64,000 nt of DNA, from positions 1-64,000 of the forward strand of contig JBPYFJ010000017.1 of assembly GCA_051985675.1 (NCBI GenBank), written 5' to 3'. Position 1 is the first letter of the stretch. Each line of letters starts with the position of its first letter. The notes beneath the pieces are model-generated. The model ran no database searches. It saw only the letters and a list, made by a program, of their open reading frames with translations, and had not been told where the DNA came from. Source of the stretch: JAFAXD01 sp051985675. GTDB lineage: Bacteria > Pseudomonadota > Alphaproteobacteria > Rhizobiales > Xanthobacteraceae. Of the stretch, positions 16,756 to 25,658 are shown in pieces. The position numbers were made by a program, and so were the translations under genes.

Positions 16756-16784
16756 TTGACGCCGGTTGGCAGAACACGATACGG
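16756..16784 (+). promoter_or_regulatory. Candidate sigma-70 promoter for the ABC receptor gene
   Basis: TTGACG, a 17-base spacer, then ATACGG lie 42 bases before the receptor start. The -35 is good and the -10 poor. It sits in the 176-base divergent region shared with the ATPase operon, where common regulation would be expected. Confidence 0.3.
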
Positions 16785-16825
16785 CCATCTGACACAACCT
16801 TGTTACGGTCACGGGAGAGAGACGA

Positions 16826-17755
16826 ATGCGACGCTCGGCCAGTTTTCTGCTCGCCGCCATGGCGGCCGTGCTTACTGCGGCCGGTCCGGCCGCCGCCGAA
16901 ACCAAGCTCAAGATGCTCTATACGGCGGTGACCGGCTTCGGCTCCGCCTATCTGGCGCAGGAAGCCGGCTTCTTCAAAAAGCGCGGGATCGACGTCGAAT
17001 TCGTCCTGACGCAAAGCTCGGGCAACAACCCGCCCGCGCTAGCGAGCGGCTCGGTCCAGATCGCCGGTCCGACCATGCCAACCGTGCTCGAAGCCAACGA
17101 CGCCGGGCTTGATATCGTGGTGTTCGCCGGCGGCGCAGTCTACCCGCTGGTGGGGGACGTGCTGGTGGCGCGGCAGGGAAGCGGGATCGAAAAGCCGACC
17201 GACCTCAAGGGCAAAACGGTCGGCGTACCAGGCCTCGGCGCCTTGCTGCACTTCATGCTGCGCCGATCACTGAAAGCCAACGGGGTCGATCCAGGCTCGG
17301 TCAAATACGTGGAGCTGGGCTTTCCGCAGGCGGCCGACGCACTCAAGAGCGGTCAGATCGATGCCTATCCGGCGCAGGCCCCGTTCACGTCTCGCATCCT
17401 GCAATCCGGCGCCGGCTACGAAGTCGCGAACTGGCTCAAGGACACGCCCGACGGAACGCTCACCGTCGTCTACGCGACGCTGCGCAAATGGGGTGTCGAG
17501 AACAAGGATACGATCATCGGCTTGCGCGAAGCGATGAAGGAAGCCAACGCCTACGCCAAGACCCACGTGGAGGAGCTCTATGCGGCGATTGCCAAATACA
17601 CCAAGCTGCCGCCGGCGGTGGTGTCTTCGCTCCCGCCACCCAATCTGAGCGTCGACGTGACGCCTGAGCAGGTCAAGTTCTGGATCGATCTCGTCAAGGA
17701 ACAGGGCGTGATCAAGGGCAACCCGGACCCGAAGAGCATTTTATACGAGCCGTAA
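16826..17755 (+). CDS. ABC transporter substrate-binding protein (NMT1/SsuA-like)
   Basis: 309 residues. A signal peptide with a cleavage zone near AAGPAAAETK leads to a periplasmic binding protein fold: LYTAVTGFGSAYLAQEAGFFKKRGIDVEF is the characteristic start of NMT1/SsuA-like receptors, followed by DLKGKTVGVPGLGALLHF and ALKSGQIDAYPAQAPF. GGGAGAGAGACGA provides the ribosome site. It is divergent from the ATPase-permease operon and completes one importer. The family takes up sulfonates, nitrate, pyrimidine precursors or aromatic acids; the ligand here is unknown. The nearby amidohydrolase and dehydrogenase hint at a catabolic substrate. Confidence 0.87.
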   Translation: MRRSASFLLAAMAAVLTAAGPAAAETKLKMLYTAVTGFGSAYLAQEAGFFKKRGIDVEFVLTQSSGNNPPALASGSVQIAGPTMPTVLEANDAGLDIVVFAGGAVYPLVGDVLVARQGSGIEKPTDLKGKTVGVPGLGALLHFMLRRSLKANGVDPGSVKYVELGFPQAADALKSGQIDAYPAQAPFTSRILQSGAGYEVANWLKDTPDGTLTVVYATLRKWGVENKDTIIGLREAMKEANAYAKTHVEELYAAIAKYTKLPPAVVSSLPPPNLSVDVTPEQVKFWIDLVKEQGVIKGNPDPKSILYEP

Positions 17756-17772
17756 AAGCTCGCCCTCGTGGC

Positions 17773-17904
17773 CGTCCTTCGAGACGCGCGGCCTAACGGC
17801 CGCGCTCCTCAGGACGAGGTCCATGGGTGTTGCATAGGACGCGAACCAAAAACTCCGACCTCATCCTGAGGAGCGTCGCGCAGCAACGCGTCTCGAAGGA
17901 TGGC
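17773..17904. repeat. REP-like pair of inverted palindromic repeats
   Basis: Two related units face each other: CGTCCTTCGAGACGCG with CTCCTCAGGACGAGG (17773-17819), and CTCATCCTGAGGAGCG with CGTCTCGAAGGATGG (17860-17903). Each is internally palindromic, and together they form a large inverted structure. This repeat family is abundant between genes of Bradyrhizobium-like bacteria. It lies between two convergent genes and may act as a bidirectional transcription end. Confidence 0.7.
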
Positions 17905-17937
17905 CACGCAGGACGAGGCTCTCAACAAACAAGCGCC

Positions 17938-18954
17938 CTATTCGGCGGCCGCCGCGATCGGTCGCTTCACCCGTGCGATCGCTGCGGCGGCGTTGTTGCG
18001 ACGGATCAGATCGCGATCGTGCTCGCTTAAGCGCGCTTCGTTGATTGCCTTCTGGGTCCACTCCATGCCGAACCCGGTGCCGTCCGATCCGAACACGATC
18101 TTGTCTGCGCCGTAGACTTCGGCGGCGAGCTCGATCGCGCGCGCTCCGAGCGAGTTGCAGTCGACCAGCACCGGCGCAGCGCGGAATTTCTTCGACGGCA
18201 ATTCGGTGCCGGGCGGCAGATCGATCATGGTGCGATGATCCATGCGCTCGATCTCGAACGGAATATTGCCGCCGAGGTTGTGGCTGAGTACCGTGACGTT
18301 CGGGAACGATTTCAGAAAATCCGTTAGACAGAACGTAATCATGTTCTGCGACAGGCGCGCCTGCATGTCGAGGGTGCCGACCCGCGGATGGCCGTTGTCG
18401 GAGGAGTCGATTTTGACCGGTTCGGCGTCGTTGGCGATCCTGCCGTAGTGGACCAGCATGATCGCGCCATAGCGGTCGGCGGCCTCGAGGATCGGACGGA
18501 AGCGCTCGGCACGTTTAAGCGACAGGAACCCGTCGCCCGCGAGCATTGCGCCGACCATGCCGGGCAGGGTCATCGCGCGCTCGAACTCCGCCAGCATCGC
18601 GCCCATGTCGCCGGTTGGCAGTGATGCCAGCGCCGAGAAGCGGCCCGGATATTTGGCACAGGCCGTTGAGAGCGCGTCGTTGACGATGCGGCACAGCGGC
18701 GCCGATTCCGCGGTCGGCAGACCCTCGATGCCGGTGACAGGTGAAAGCGACAGCACACCGCGCTCGACCCCGGTGCGATCCATCTCGGCAACCCGGGTTT
18801 CGAGGTCTTCCAGCCGCAGCAGGGCTGGCGCAAACGTTGTTTCCAGGTACTCCTTGCCGTCGTCCTTGGTGAAGATCATCGGCTTGGTGGTGCGCTTGCG
18901 GAACGCATCGGCCAAGGCGTCGGGAAACCAGTGCGCATGCATGTCGATGGTCAT
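17938..18954 (-). CDS. Amidohydrolase-2 family metal-dependent hydrolase (ACMSD-like)
   Basis: 338 residues. The start MTIDMHAHWFPDAL carries the metal-binding His-x-His. Later VLSHNLGGNIPFEIERM supplies another metal His, and IVFGSDGTGFGMEW the catalytic Asp region. The fold is the amidohydrolase TIM barrel typical of decarboxylases and hydrolases of aromatic or carboxylated substrates (ACMSD, gamma-resorcylate decarboxylase). The open frame extends 115 codons upstream but that part is shadow of the divergent dehydrogenase gene. No strong ribosome site is seen at 18954. Specific substrate unknown. Confidence 0.85.
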   Translation of the reverse strand: MTIDMHAHWFPDALADAFRKRTTKPMIFTKDDGKEYLETTFAPALLRLEDLETRVAEMDRTGVERGVLSLSPVTGIEGLPTAESAPLCRIVNDALSTACAKYPGRFSALASLPTGDMGAMLAEFERAMTLPGMVGAMLAGDGFLSLKRAERFRPILEAADRYGAIMLVHYGRIANDAEPVKIDSSDNGHPRVGTLDMQARLSQNMITFCLTDFLKSFPNVTVLSHNLGGNIPFEIERMDHRTMIDLPPGTELPSKKFRAAPVLVDCNSLGARAIELAAEVYGADKIVFGSDGTGFGMEWTQKAINEARLSEHDRDLIRRNNAAAAIARVKRPIAAAAE

Positions 18955-19066
18955 GGACGCGTTACGGCCGCGGGCCGTCCTCCTTGCTGAATTTGATTGA
19001 TGCAGGCATACCAAACGAACGCCAATCGGGCAACGCGAGCCGAGTACGAATGCCATCTGAAACGAC

Positions 19067-19978
19067 ATGACCCGCCCCAACACACCGCGCATCTGCTTCA
19101 TCGGCTTCGGCGAAGCCGGACAGGCACTCGCCTCCGGCCTGCGCGACGCCGGCGTTTCGGCGCTGAGCGCATGGGACATCCTGTTCCCGGTACCGGCCGG
19201 CGAGGCGCTGCGCGCCGCCGCCGACCGGATTGGCGTGCGCCGCGGTGCCTCCGCGGGCGATGCGGTCAAGGATGCTGATCTGATCGTGGCAGCCGTCACC
19301 GCGGCGTCCAGTCTCGAGGCCGCCCAAGCCGCCAGGCCGTTTCTGCGGTGCGATCAGTACTATCTGGACATCAACTCGGTGTCGCCAGCGCGCAAGCAAT
19401 TGACCGGTAAGCTGATCGACGAGGCCGCGCGTTACGTCGACATGGCGGTCATGGCGCCCGTGCACCCGGCGCGCCATCGAACACCGTCCCTGCTGGCGGG
19501 ACCGCATGCGGCGAGCGTGGAGCCGATCCTGCTTGGGCTCGACATGAAGGTGGCGGTTGCCGGGCCGACCGTCGGCGCGGCGGCCGCGATCAAGATGGTG
19601 CGCAGCGTCATGGTCAAAGGCCTCGAGGCGCTGACGCTGGAGTGCTTCCTGGCCGCGCGCCGGACCGAGGTCGAGGATGAGATCATCGCGTCGTTGTCGA
19701 AGAGTTACCCCGGGCTCGATTGGCCAAAGCTCGTCGAATACAACCTCGAACGCATGGCCAATCACGGTATCCGGCGGGCACATGAGATGGAGGAAGTGGC
19801 CGACACATTGCGTGAGCTCGGGATCGATCCCCATATGACGGCCGGCACGATCAGACGGCAGCTCGAAATGGGCGAGCTTGGGAAGCGAGACCCATTGAAA
19901 TCCGCGGTCTCCGACGGCCGGGCCGCAATGCTGGACGCGATCGGCCGAGCGCTTATCGACAAGAAACAGTCAAACTAG
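19067..19978 (+). CDS. NAD(P)-dependent dehydrogenase, 6-phosphogluconate dehydrogenase-like (DUF1932)
   Basis: 303 residues. The N-terminal Rossmann motif is ICFIGFGEAGQALASGL (GxGxxG variant). An NAD-binding beta-hydroxyacid dehydrogenase core follows (DADLIVAAVTAASSLEAA, LDINSVSPARKQL), then a helical C-terminal domain with AAIKMVRSVMVKGLEAL, which holds the catalytic-lysine helix typical of the superfamily. The C-terminal part matches the DUF1932 type rather than true 6PGDH. It is divergent from the amidohydrolase with a 112-base gap, so both may serve the same pathway. Substrate unknown. Confidence 0.82.
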   Translation: MTRPNTPRICFIGFGEAGQALASGLRDAGVSALSAWDILFPVPAGEALRAAADRIGVRRGASAGDAVKDADLIVAAVTAASSLEAAQAARPFLRCDQYYLDINSVSPARKQLTGKLIDEAARYVDMAVMAPVHPARHRTPSLLAGPHAASVEPILLGLDMKVAVAGPTVGAAAAIKMVRSVMVKGLEALTLECFLAARRTEVEDEIIASLSKSYPGLDWPKLVEYNLERMANHGIRRAHEMEEVADTLRELGIDPHMTAGTIRRQLEMGELGKRDPLKSAVSDGRAAMLDAIGRALIDKKQSN

Positions 19979-20007
19979 ATTGCTCAATTTTTGAACCGCA
20001 CGTTGCG

Positions 20008-21351
20008 ATGTCACTGAAGACACCAACCGCGCCCGCGCGCGGACCCAAGATCAGCTTTGTCTCGCTCGGGTGCCCGAAGGCCTTGGTCGATTCCGAGCGC
20101 ATCATCACGCGCTTGCGCGCCGAGGGTTACGAACTCGCCCGGCAGCACGACGGCGCCGACCTGGTCATCGTCAATACCTGCGGTTTTCTCGATAGCGCCA
20201 AGGCGGAGTCGCTGGGCGCCGTTGGCGAGGCATTGGCGCAGAACGGCAAGGTCATCGTCACCGGCTGCATGGGGGCGGAGCCGGAAACCATCACGCAGCG
20301 CTACCCCAATGTGCTCGCCGTGACCGGCCCACAGCAATACGAGAGCGTGCTTGACGCGGTCCATCGCGCGGCGCCGCCGATCCACGATCCATTTGTCGAC
20401 CTGCTGCCTCCTGAAGGCATCAAGCTCACCCCGCGACACTACGCTTATCTTAAGATTTCAGAGGGTTGTAACAATCGCTGCACGTTCTGCATTATCCCGA
20501 AACTGCGCGGCGACCTGGTGTCCCGCCCGGCCGCCGACGTGATGCGCGAAGCCGAGCGCCTGGTCGCCGCCGGGGTGAAGGAACTCCTGGTGATTTCCCA
20601 GGATACGTCGGCCTATGGGATCGACCTCAAATACGCGACCAGCACTTGGCGGGGCAGCGACTTGCCTGCAAGATTCATCGACCTTGCGCGCGCCCTCGGG
20701 GATCTCGGCGTCTGGGTGCGCCTGCACTACGTCTACCCCTACCCGCATGTCGACGCCGTCATCCCGCTGATGGCGGAGGGCAAGCTGTTGCCCTATCTCG
20801 ACGTACCGTTCCAGCACGCAAGCCCCGATGTGTTGAAGCGCATGCGCCGTCCGGCGGCGCAGGAGAAGACGCTCGAGCGCATCCGGCGCTGGCGGGAGAT
20901 CTGTCCGGCGCTGACCATCCGGTCAACCTTCATCGTCGGGTTCCCGGGCGAAACAGACGATGATTTCGCATTTCTGCTGGACTGGCTCGACGAGGCTCAG
21001 CTCGATCGCGTCGGCTGCTTCCGCTACGAACCGGTCGCTGGCGCCGTCAGCAACGATCTCGCAGCCCCCGTCGCCACCGAGGTGAAGGAGGAGCGCTACC
21101 ACCGGTTCATGCAGCGCCAGCAGGCGATTTCCGCGCAACGTCTCACGCGCAAGCTCGGCGCGCGCCTGCCGGTGATCATCGATCAGGTCGGTCCGGACGG
21201 CGCGCGAGGCCGCAGCAAGGGCGATGCGCCGGAAATCGACGGCAGCGTGCATGTGACGAGCCGCCGCCCGCTGCGCGTCGGCGAGATTGCGACCGTGAAG
21301 ATCGATCGCGCCGACGCGTACGATCTTTACGGAAGCGCCGTCGGGTTTTAG
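20008..21351 (+). CDS. rimO: Ribosomal protein uS12 methylthiotransferase RimO
   Basis: 447 residues, the usual length. The N-terminal UPF0004 domain has three Fe-S cysteines (SLGCPKALVDSE, NTCGFLDSAK, VTGCMGAEPE). The radical-SAM centre is EGCNNRCTFCIIPKLRG, and a C-terminal TRAM domain ends in VKIDRADAYDLYGSAV. It installs a methylthio group on Asp of ribosomal protein S12. The SLGCPKALVDSE and GLARPxC-like pattern separates RimO from the tRNA enzyme MiaB. It stands alone, 29 bases after the dehydrogenase gene. Confidence 0.95.
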   Translation: MSLKTPTAPARGPKISFVSLGCPKALVDSERIITRLRAEGYELARQHDGADLVIVNTCGFLDSAKAESLGAVGEALAQNGKVIVTGCMGAEPETITQRYPNVLAVTGPQQYESVLDAVHRAAPPIHDPFVDLLPPEGIKLTPRHYAYLKISEGCNNRCTFCIIPKLRGDLVSRPAADVMREAERLVAAGVKELLVISQDTSAYGIDLKYATSTWRGSDLPARFIDLARALGDLGVWVRLHYVYPYPHVDAVIPLMAEGKLLPYLDVPFQHASPDVLKRMRRPAAQEKTLERIRRWREICPALTIRSTFIVGFPGETDDDFAFLLDWLDEAQLDRVGCFRYEPVAGAVSNDLAAPVATEVKEERYHRFMQRQQAISAQRLTRKLGARLPVIIDQVGPDGARGRSKGDAPEIDGSVHVTSRRPLRVGEIATVKIDRADAYDLYGSAVGF

Positions 21352-21371
21352 ACCGCAACGACCGGACATCC

Positions 21372-22691
21372 ATGCAGGCATTTGTCAGCAATCCTTTGCG
21401 GCGCGGGGCGCGACAAGCCGTATCGCCGGCGTTCACGCACGCGCTCATGCGCGAGGTGATGAAGACCGAGCGCCTGCGCATCCTCGCCCTCATTATCACC
21501 GCCACGGTCCTGCTGGTCGCCTTGACGATCGTCTACATGGTCGCGCCCGACGTGCTTGATCGGACCTGGCGCGGGCATTTCCCGCTGCTCTATCTGTGTC
21601 TGGGATATCTGGGATTCGTCGCGTTCGAACTGTCTGTTCTCGGTCTCGTGTCGCGGCAATTGAAGCTCGATCGCGATCTTCCCAATGCCCGGCGCTATCT
21701 TGGCGTTCTGATCGAAACCAGCCTCCCCACCATCGTGATCGCCGTGCACATGAACAACATGGGTGCGGCGCAAGGGCTGGGGTTTGTCGGTCCCCTGCTC
21801 TACTTTGTGTTCATCATTCTCTCGACCTTGCGGCTCGACTTTTGGCTGTCGACCTTCACGGGGTTCGTGGCGGCGGCGGAGCTGCTGGCGCTCGGGCTGT
21901 TTCACCCGGCGGCGAGCGCGGCAGCAGGCGAGCAGATGTTGGGGTCGGCGTTCCTGATTCCGCGCAGCGCCGTGATTTTGGCGTGCGGGGTCATCGCCGG
22001 GGCGGTCGGGACGCAGCTGCGTCGGCAATTCGAAGCGAGCCTTGCGGCGGCGACCGCGCGCGATCAAGTCACCAACCTGTTTGGTCAGCACGTCTCGCCG
22101 CAGGTCGTGGAACGCCTGCTCGCCGCGGGCTCGACCTCCGGCAGCGAAACCAAACAGGTCGCCGTCATGTTTGTCGACATCCGCGGGTTCACGGCCGCGG
22201 CGCGCAGGCGCAGCCCGCAGGAGGTCGTGGACCGGTTGGATGCGGCCTTCGCGGTGCTGGTCGAAATCGTCGATCGCAACAGCGGGATCGTGAACAAGTT
22301 CCTGGGCGATGGGTTCCTGGCGCTGTTCGGCGCACCATTTGACGATCCCGACGCGGCGCTACGGGCGGTCACCGCCGGGCGCGAGATGCTGGCCGCGATT
22401 GAGCAGCACAACGTCGGCAGTGATTGGCCGCTGCGCATCGGTATCGGGATTCATTTCGGCGATGTGGTGGCCGGCAACGTCGGGTCGCCGCGCCGCAAGG
22501 AATACACCGTGATCGGCGACACGGTAAATTTTGCGTCTCGAATAGAAGGTCTCAACAAGGAGTTCGGCTCGCAGTTCCTGATCTCGGATGCGGTACACCG
22601 GGCGATCAGCGACGCCGCCGGCGGGACCTCGCTCGGCGACGTGCCGGTCCGCGGTTACGAGCAGCCGGTTCGGGTCTGGCGGCTGGTCTGA
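21372..22691 (+). CDS. Membrane-anchored class III adenylate/guanylate cyclase
   Basis: 439 residues. The N-terminal 220 residues contain about six membrane helices (for example LRILALIITATVLLVALTI, LLYLCLGYLGFVAFELSVL). A short linker, FGQHVSPQVVERLL, typical of this cyclase group, leads to the catalytic domain. Metal Asp residues are in VAVMFVDIRGFTAA and NKFLGDGFLALFG, and the transition-state Asn/Arg in TVIGDTVNFASRIEG, so the enzyme looks active. It starts 20 bases after rimO on the same strand and may be co-transcribed. Together with the cyclase at 1264 it gives two cyclases in this window. Confidence 0.88.
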   Translation: MQAFVSNPLRRGARQAVSPAFTHALMREVMKTERLRILALIITATVLLVALTIVYMVAPDVLDRTWRGHFPLLYLCLGYLGFVAFELSVLGLVSRQLKLDRDLPNARRYLGVLIETSLPTIVIAVHMNNMGAAQGLGFVGPLLYFVFIILSTLRLDFWLSTFTGFVAAAELLALGLFHPAASAAAGEQMLGSAFLIPRSAVILACGVIAGAVGTQLRRQFEASLAAATARDQVTNLFGQHVSPQVVERLLAAGSTSGSETKQVAVMFVDIRGFTAAARRRSPQEVVDRLDAAFAVLVEIVDRNSGIVNKFLGDGFLALFGAPFDDPDAALRAVTAGREMLAAIEQHNVGSDWPLRIGIGIHFGDVVAGNVGSPRRKEYTVIGDTVNFASRIEGLNKEFGSQFLISDAVHRAISDAAGGTSLGDVPVRGYEQPVRVWRLV

Positions 22692-22781
22692 TGCCGATCT
22701 GTGCGATACCCAGCCCATCCGTGTGACACACACCGATCAGCTCTCAACCGACTTGCTTTTTCCAAACACAGGAGAATTTCG

Positions 22782-23225
22782 ATGCACGCTACGACGATCC
22801 GTATCGTGTTGGCCGCCGTCTTCCTCTTGCGTGCGCTGCTCGGTGTGGCGGCCCAGCCTGCCGGGCAGCTAACGCTGACGGTCACCGGGGTGCGGAATGA
22901 CGAAGGTGTCGTGCGCTGCGGACTCTACGATTCGCCCGACACGTTTCCAAAGCCCGGACAGCAGTTCCGCGGGGTCATCGCGCGCATCAGTAACCAGGAG
23001 GCCACCTGCGTATTCACCGGCGTGCCCGCTGGAACCTACGCGATCGCGTTCTTTCATGCGTCGCAGAACGAGAATCAACTCACCTACGGGGCCTTCGGCA
23101 AACCTCAGCAGGGGTTTGGCTTCTCCAACAACGCATCGGCCTTGTTCGGCCCCCCGAGTTTTTCCGCTGCGTCCTTCACCTACAGCGGCGACAAGCAGCG
23201 TCTGCAGGCTGCACTCAGTTACTGA
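22782..23225 (+). CDS. DUF2141 family exported protein
   Basis: 147 residues. Signal peptide (TIRIVLAAVFLLRALLGVAAQ), then the DUF2141 pattern: LTLTVTGVRNDEGVVRCGLYDSPDTFP, FTGVPAGTYAIAFFHASQNENQLTYG, FGKPQQGFGFSNNASALFGPPSF. The GxYAIAxxHDxNxN-like block usually carries Asp; here it reads HASQNEN. Ribosome site AGGAGAAT is well placed before 22782. Probably a small periplasmic or surface beta-sandwich protein of unknown role. It follows the membrane cyclase by 90 bases. Confidence 0.8.
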   Translation: MHATTIRIVLAAVFLLRALLGVAAQPAGQLTLTVTGVRNDEGVVRCGLYDSPDTFPKPGQQFRGVIARISNQEATCVFTGVPAGTYAIAFFHASQNENQLTYGAFGKPQQGFGFSNNASALFGPPSFSAASFTYSGDKQRLQAALSY

Positions 23226-23237
23226 TCAGCCGCTGCA

Positions 23238-24215
23238 CTACGGGATCAAAATGGACGAACCGGTCGTGGTACGCCCTTCCAGGTCACGCTGCGCCTTCTG
23301 CGCCTCCTTGAGCGGGTATTTCTGGTTGACTGGGATCTTCACTTTTCCGCTGTCCACGACCTTGAACAGATCGTCGGCGATGGCGAGCAGGTCGGCGCGT
23401 TTGGCGGCGTAGTGATTGAGCGTCGGCCGGGTGGCGAACAGTGACCCTTTGGTCTGCAGAATGTTGATGTTGAACGCGTCGATCTGGCCGGACGAACTGC
23501 CGAAGCTCACGAACGTTCCGAGCGGGTGCAGACAATCGAGCGAGGCCGGGAACGTCGTCTTGCCGACCCCGTCGTAGACGACGTCGCACAACGTGCCGCC
23601 GGTGATCTCCTTGGTGCGCGCCACGAAGTCCTCATCGCGATAAAGAATGGCGTGGTCGCAGCCATTGGCCTTGGCGAGGTCGGCCTTCTGCTTCGAGCCG
23701 ACCGTTCCGATAACAGTCGCACCGAGATACTTGCCCCATTGGCACAGGATCAGCCCGACGCCACCGGCCGCCGCGTGCACGAGGATCGTCATTCCAGGCC
23801 GTACCTTGAAGGTGCGATTGAGCAGATATTCCGCGGTCATGCCCTTAAGCATCATGCCGGCGGCCTGCTCGTAGCCGATGGACGCCGGCAGCTTGACGGC
23901 GCGGTCGGCCGGCAGGATGCGCTCGGCCGAATAGCCGCCCAGCGCGCTGACATAACCGATCCGATCGCCTGCCTTGATGTCGGTCACGCCCGACCCGACT
24001 GCGAGCACCTCGCCTGCCCCCTCGTTGCCGCTGACGAACGGCAGGCCGACGGGCGACGGATAGGCGCCGGCGCGAAAATAGGTATCGATAAAGTTGATGC
24101 CGCAGGCGTGCTGCTTGACGCGGACCTGGCCCGGGCCGGGTGCCGGCACGTCGACCTCCTCGTACGTCAAGACTTCGGGGCCACCGTACTTGTGTACACG
24201 TACTGCCGCGACCAT
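23238..24215 (-). CDS. NADPH:quinone oxidoreductase, zinc-independent MDR family
   Basis: 325 residues. GroES-like N-terminal domain (VRVHKYGGPEVLTYEEVDVP, GINFIDTYFRAGAYP, FVSGNEGAGEVLAVGSGV), then a nucleotide-binding domain with VHAAAGGVGLILCQWGKYLGATVIGTVGS, matching Qor-type enzymes without the structural or catalytic zinc cysteines. It reduces quinones to semiquinones or hydroquinones with NADPH. AAGGAGCAGACG gives a strong ribosome site for the ATG at 24215. Convergent with the DUF2141 gene, with only 12 bases between their stops. Confidence 0.9.
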   Translation of the reverse strand: MVAAVRVHKYGGPEVLTYEEVDVPAPGPGQVRVKQHACGINFIDTYFRAGAYPSPVGLPFVSGNEGAGEVLAVGSGVTDIKAGDRIGYVSALGGYSAERILPADRAVKLPASIGYEQAAGMMLKGMTAEYLLNRTFKVRPGMTILVHAAAGGVGLILCQWGKYLGATVIGTVGSKQKADLAKANGCDHAILYRDEDFVARTKEITGGTLCDVVYDGVGKTTFPASLDCLHPLGTFVSFGSSSGQIDAFNINILQTKGSLFATRPTLNHYAAKRADLLAIADDLFKVVDSGKVKIPVNQKYPLKEAQKAQRDLEGRTTTGSSILIP

Positions 24216-24319
24216 CGTCTGCTCCTTGGGTTTCTCCCGGTAACGCGTGCGATCATAGAAAGTTGCGGCCGCGCGGCAAGTTGGTTGTTCTAGGGCGTTT
24301 ACTCACAAGTCTACGCTTC

Positions 24320-24400
24320 CCTCAAGAAGCGGACATTCGCGGACGCGACAGCAAAGTCCGCCGAGTGCCAATAGCGGACGTCGCCGGTTTATGATGGGCT
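24320..24400. repeat. GCGGACA-type intergenic repeat, left of the acetyltransferase gene
   Basis: Contains several copies of the heptamer GCGGAC(A/G) (AAGCGGACATTCGCGGAC, AGCGGACGTC). Similar blocks flank the acetyltransferase gene on its other side at 25052-25150. No coding signal is visible here. Confidence 0.45.
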
Positions 24401-24450
24401 TCGTTGTATTACCGTCGCGAAGTTTTTCCAGCGCGCCAAAAGGATGATGC

Positions 24451-24990
24451 TCACCGGCCGCCGATATCCTCGAGATCGAGCACAACGCGCCTGATGTCCG
24501 ATCCCATGTCCACCTCGTGGAAACCGAGCTCGACGCACATTTGCAGCATGGTTGTGTTTTCGACCAACACATCGCCATACACGCGCCGCAGACCTTTTTC
24601 CTTGGCATAATCGATGACGCGCCGCATCAGCTGCCAGCCGAGTCCATGACCCTTGAGCCGCGAGCGTACCAAGATCGCGAATTCCGCAGTCTTTTCGTCG
24701 AGCTCGTCCTTCAAGCGCACGAGCCCGAGCATGCGACCCGTGTCTTCGTCGAGCGCGATGAAGGCCATTTCGTGCCGGTAGTCGAGATGAGCGAGCTTGT
24801 CGATCTCCGCGGCACTGAGCTCGGCAATGTGCGCAAAAAACCGAAGCCGCAGATCCTCGGCGCTGACATCGCCTAGAAAATCTGAGTATAGCGTCATGTC
24901 TTCGGGCCGCACCTGGCGAATCAGCACCCGCTCGCCGCCCCGAATAGTCTCGTGCAATTCGCTCAAGCCAAAATCGCCTTGGTCCGGCAT
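24451..24990 (-). CDS. GNAT-family acetyltransferase
   Basis: 179 residues from the ATG at 24990. The GNAT fold is visible: IRQVRPEDMTLYSDFLGDV, RLRFFAHIAELS, YRHEMAFIALDE, then the acetyl-CoA loop RSRLKGHGLGWQLMRRVIDYAKEKG and LVENTTMLQMCVELGF. It resembles the stand-alone version of the acetyltransferase domain fused to acyl-CoA synthetase in Pat-type protein lysine acetyltransferases. The longer frame from 25080 starts inside an intergenic repeat (MSANDPKRT is the repeat translated), so I take the second ATG, preceded by GGAAGGGG about a dozen bases upstream. Target unknown. Confidence 0.78.
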   Translation of the reverse strand: MPDQGDFGLSELHETIRGGERVLIRQVRPEDMTLYSDFLGDVSAEDLRLRFFAHIAELSAAEIDKLAHLDYRHEMAFIALDEDTGRMLGLVRLKDELDEKTAEFAILVRSRLKGHGLGWQLMRRVIDYAKEKGLRRVYGDVLVENTTMLQMCVELGFHEVDMGSDIRRVVLDLEDIGGR

Positions 24991-25051
24991 CGACGCGACT
25001 TGCGCCCCTTCCGCCAGCGTTGCTAGCTGGATTTTATGCCAATAAAGGTCC

Positions 25052-25150
25052 CATGTCCGCTTTGGGTCATTTGCGGACATTGTCGACGCACTTCCGAGTG
25101 TCCGCTTTACCGCCGAAAGCGTACTTCACCGAAGCCGTCGTCATGTCCGC
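25052..25150. repeat. GCGGACA-type intergenic repeat, right of the acetyltransferase gene
   Basis: TGTCCGCTTTGGGTCATTTG and GCGGACATTGTC are followed by GAGTGTCCGCTTTACCG and CATGTCCGCC. These are inverted and direct copies of the same short motif seen at 24320-24400 and 9026-9060. Confidence 0.45.
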
Positions 25151-25152
25151 CG

Positions 25153-25612
25153 CTATTCTATGATCTCGTCGGCCCGCACGAGTAGCGTATCCGGCACTGT
25201 CAGACCAAGCGCTTTGGCGGTCCTGAGATTGATCACTAGCTCGTACTTGGTCGGTGCCTGCACCGGCAGGTCGGTTGGCTTTGCACGCTTTAGAATGCGA
25301 TCGACGTATTCAGCCGCTCGGCGGTACCGGTCGAGAATATCTGGTCCATATGAGAGGAGACCACCTGCGGCAGTAAACATCGTGAAGTATGGACAGCCGG
25401 GAGCTGATGCTCCGTCGCAAACTTGATGATCGAACCACGATGAACCAATGTTTTTGGCTGCGCCAGCACAATCAGGCCGCCATTTGACACGCGCGCAAAT
25501 GCGGTGACGCCCCGCTCAATCTGCTCCGCATCATCCACGCCGATCGGACTTACCTCTACTCCGAGCGCCGGCGCCGCGCCCTGGATGGCGTCAAACTGCC
25601 CAATCCCAGCTG
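25153..25612 (-). pseudogene. Frameshifted ABC substrate-binding protein remnant (PF04392-like)
   Basis: Reading down the minus strand, the first frame gives QFDAIQGAAPALGVEVSPIG, then AEQIERGVTAFARVSNGGLIV and FATEHQLPAVH. Near 25380 it shifts to a second frame with FTAAGGLLSYGPDILDRYRR and ELVINLRTAKALGL. Joined, these are the C-terminal half of the TrpX-like ABC_sub_bind family, common in rhizobia as multi-copy receptors. The N-terminal half and signal peptide are absent. A second decayed copy of the N-terminal half of this family lies at 59658-59890. Confidence 0.75.
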
Positions 25613-25658
25613 AGTTTACCCCCGGCTAACGGACAGCGGGCGTTAATGAGTACACGCC

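Noticed and set aside
17938..19299. 453-residue version of the amidohydrolase
   Set aside because: The first 115 codons are antisense to the divergent dehydrogenase gene. The conserved metal-binding start is at 18954.
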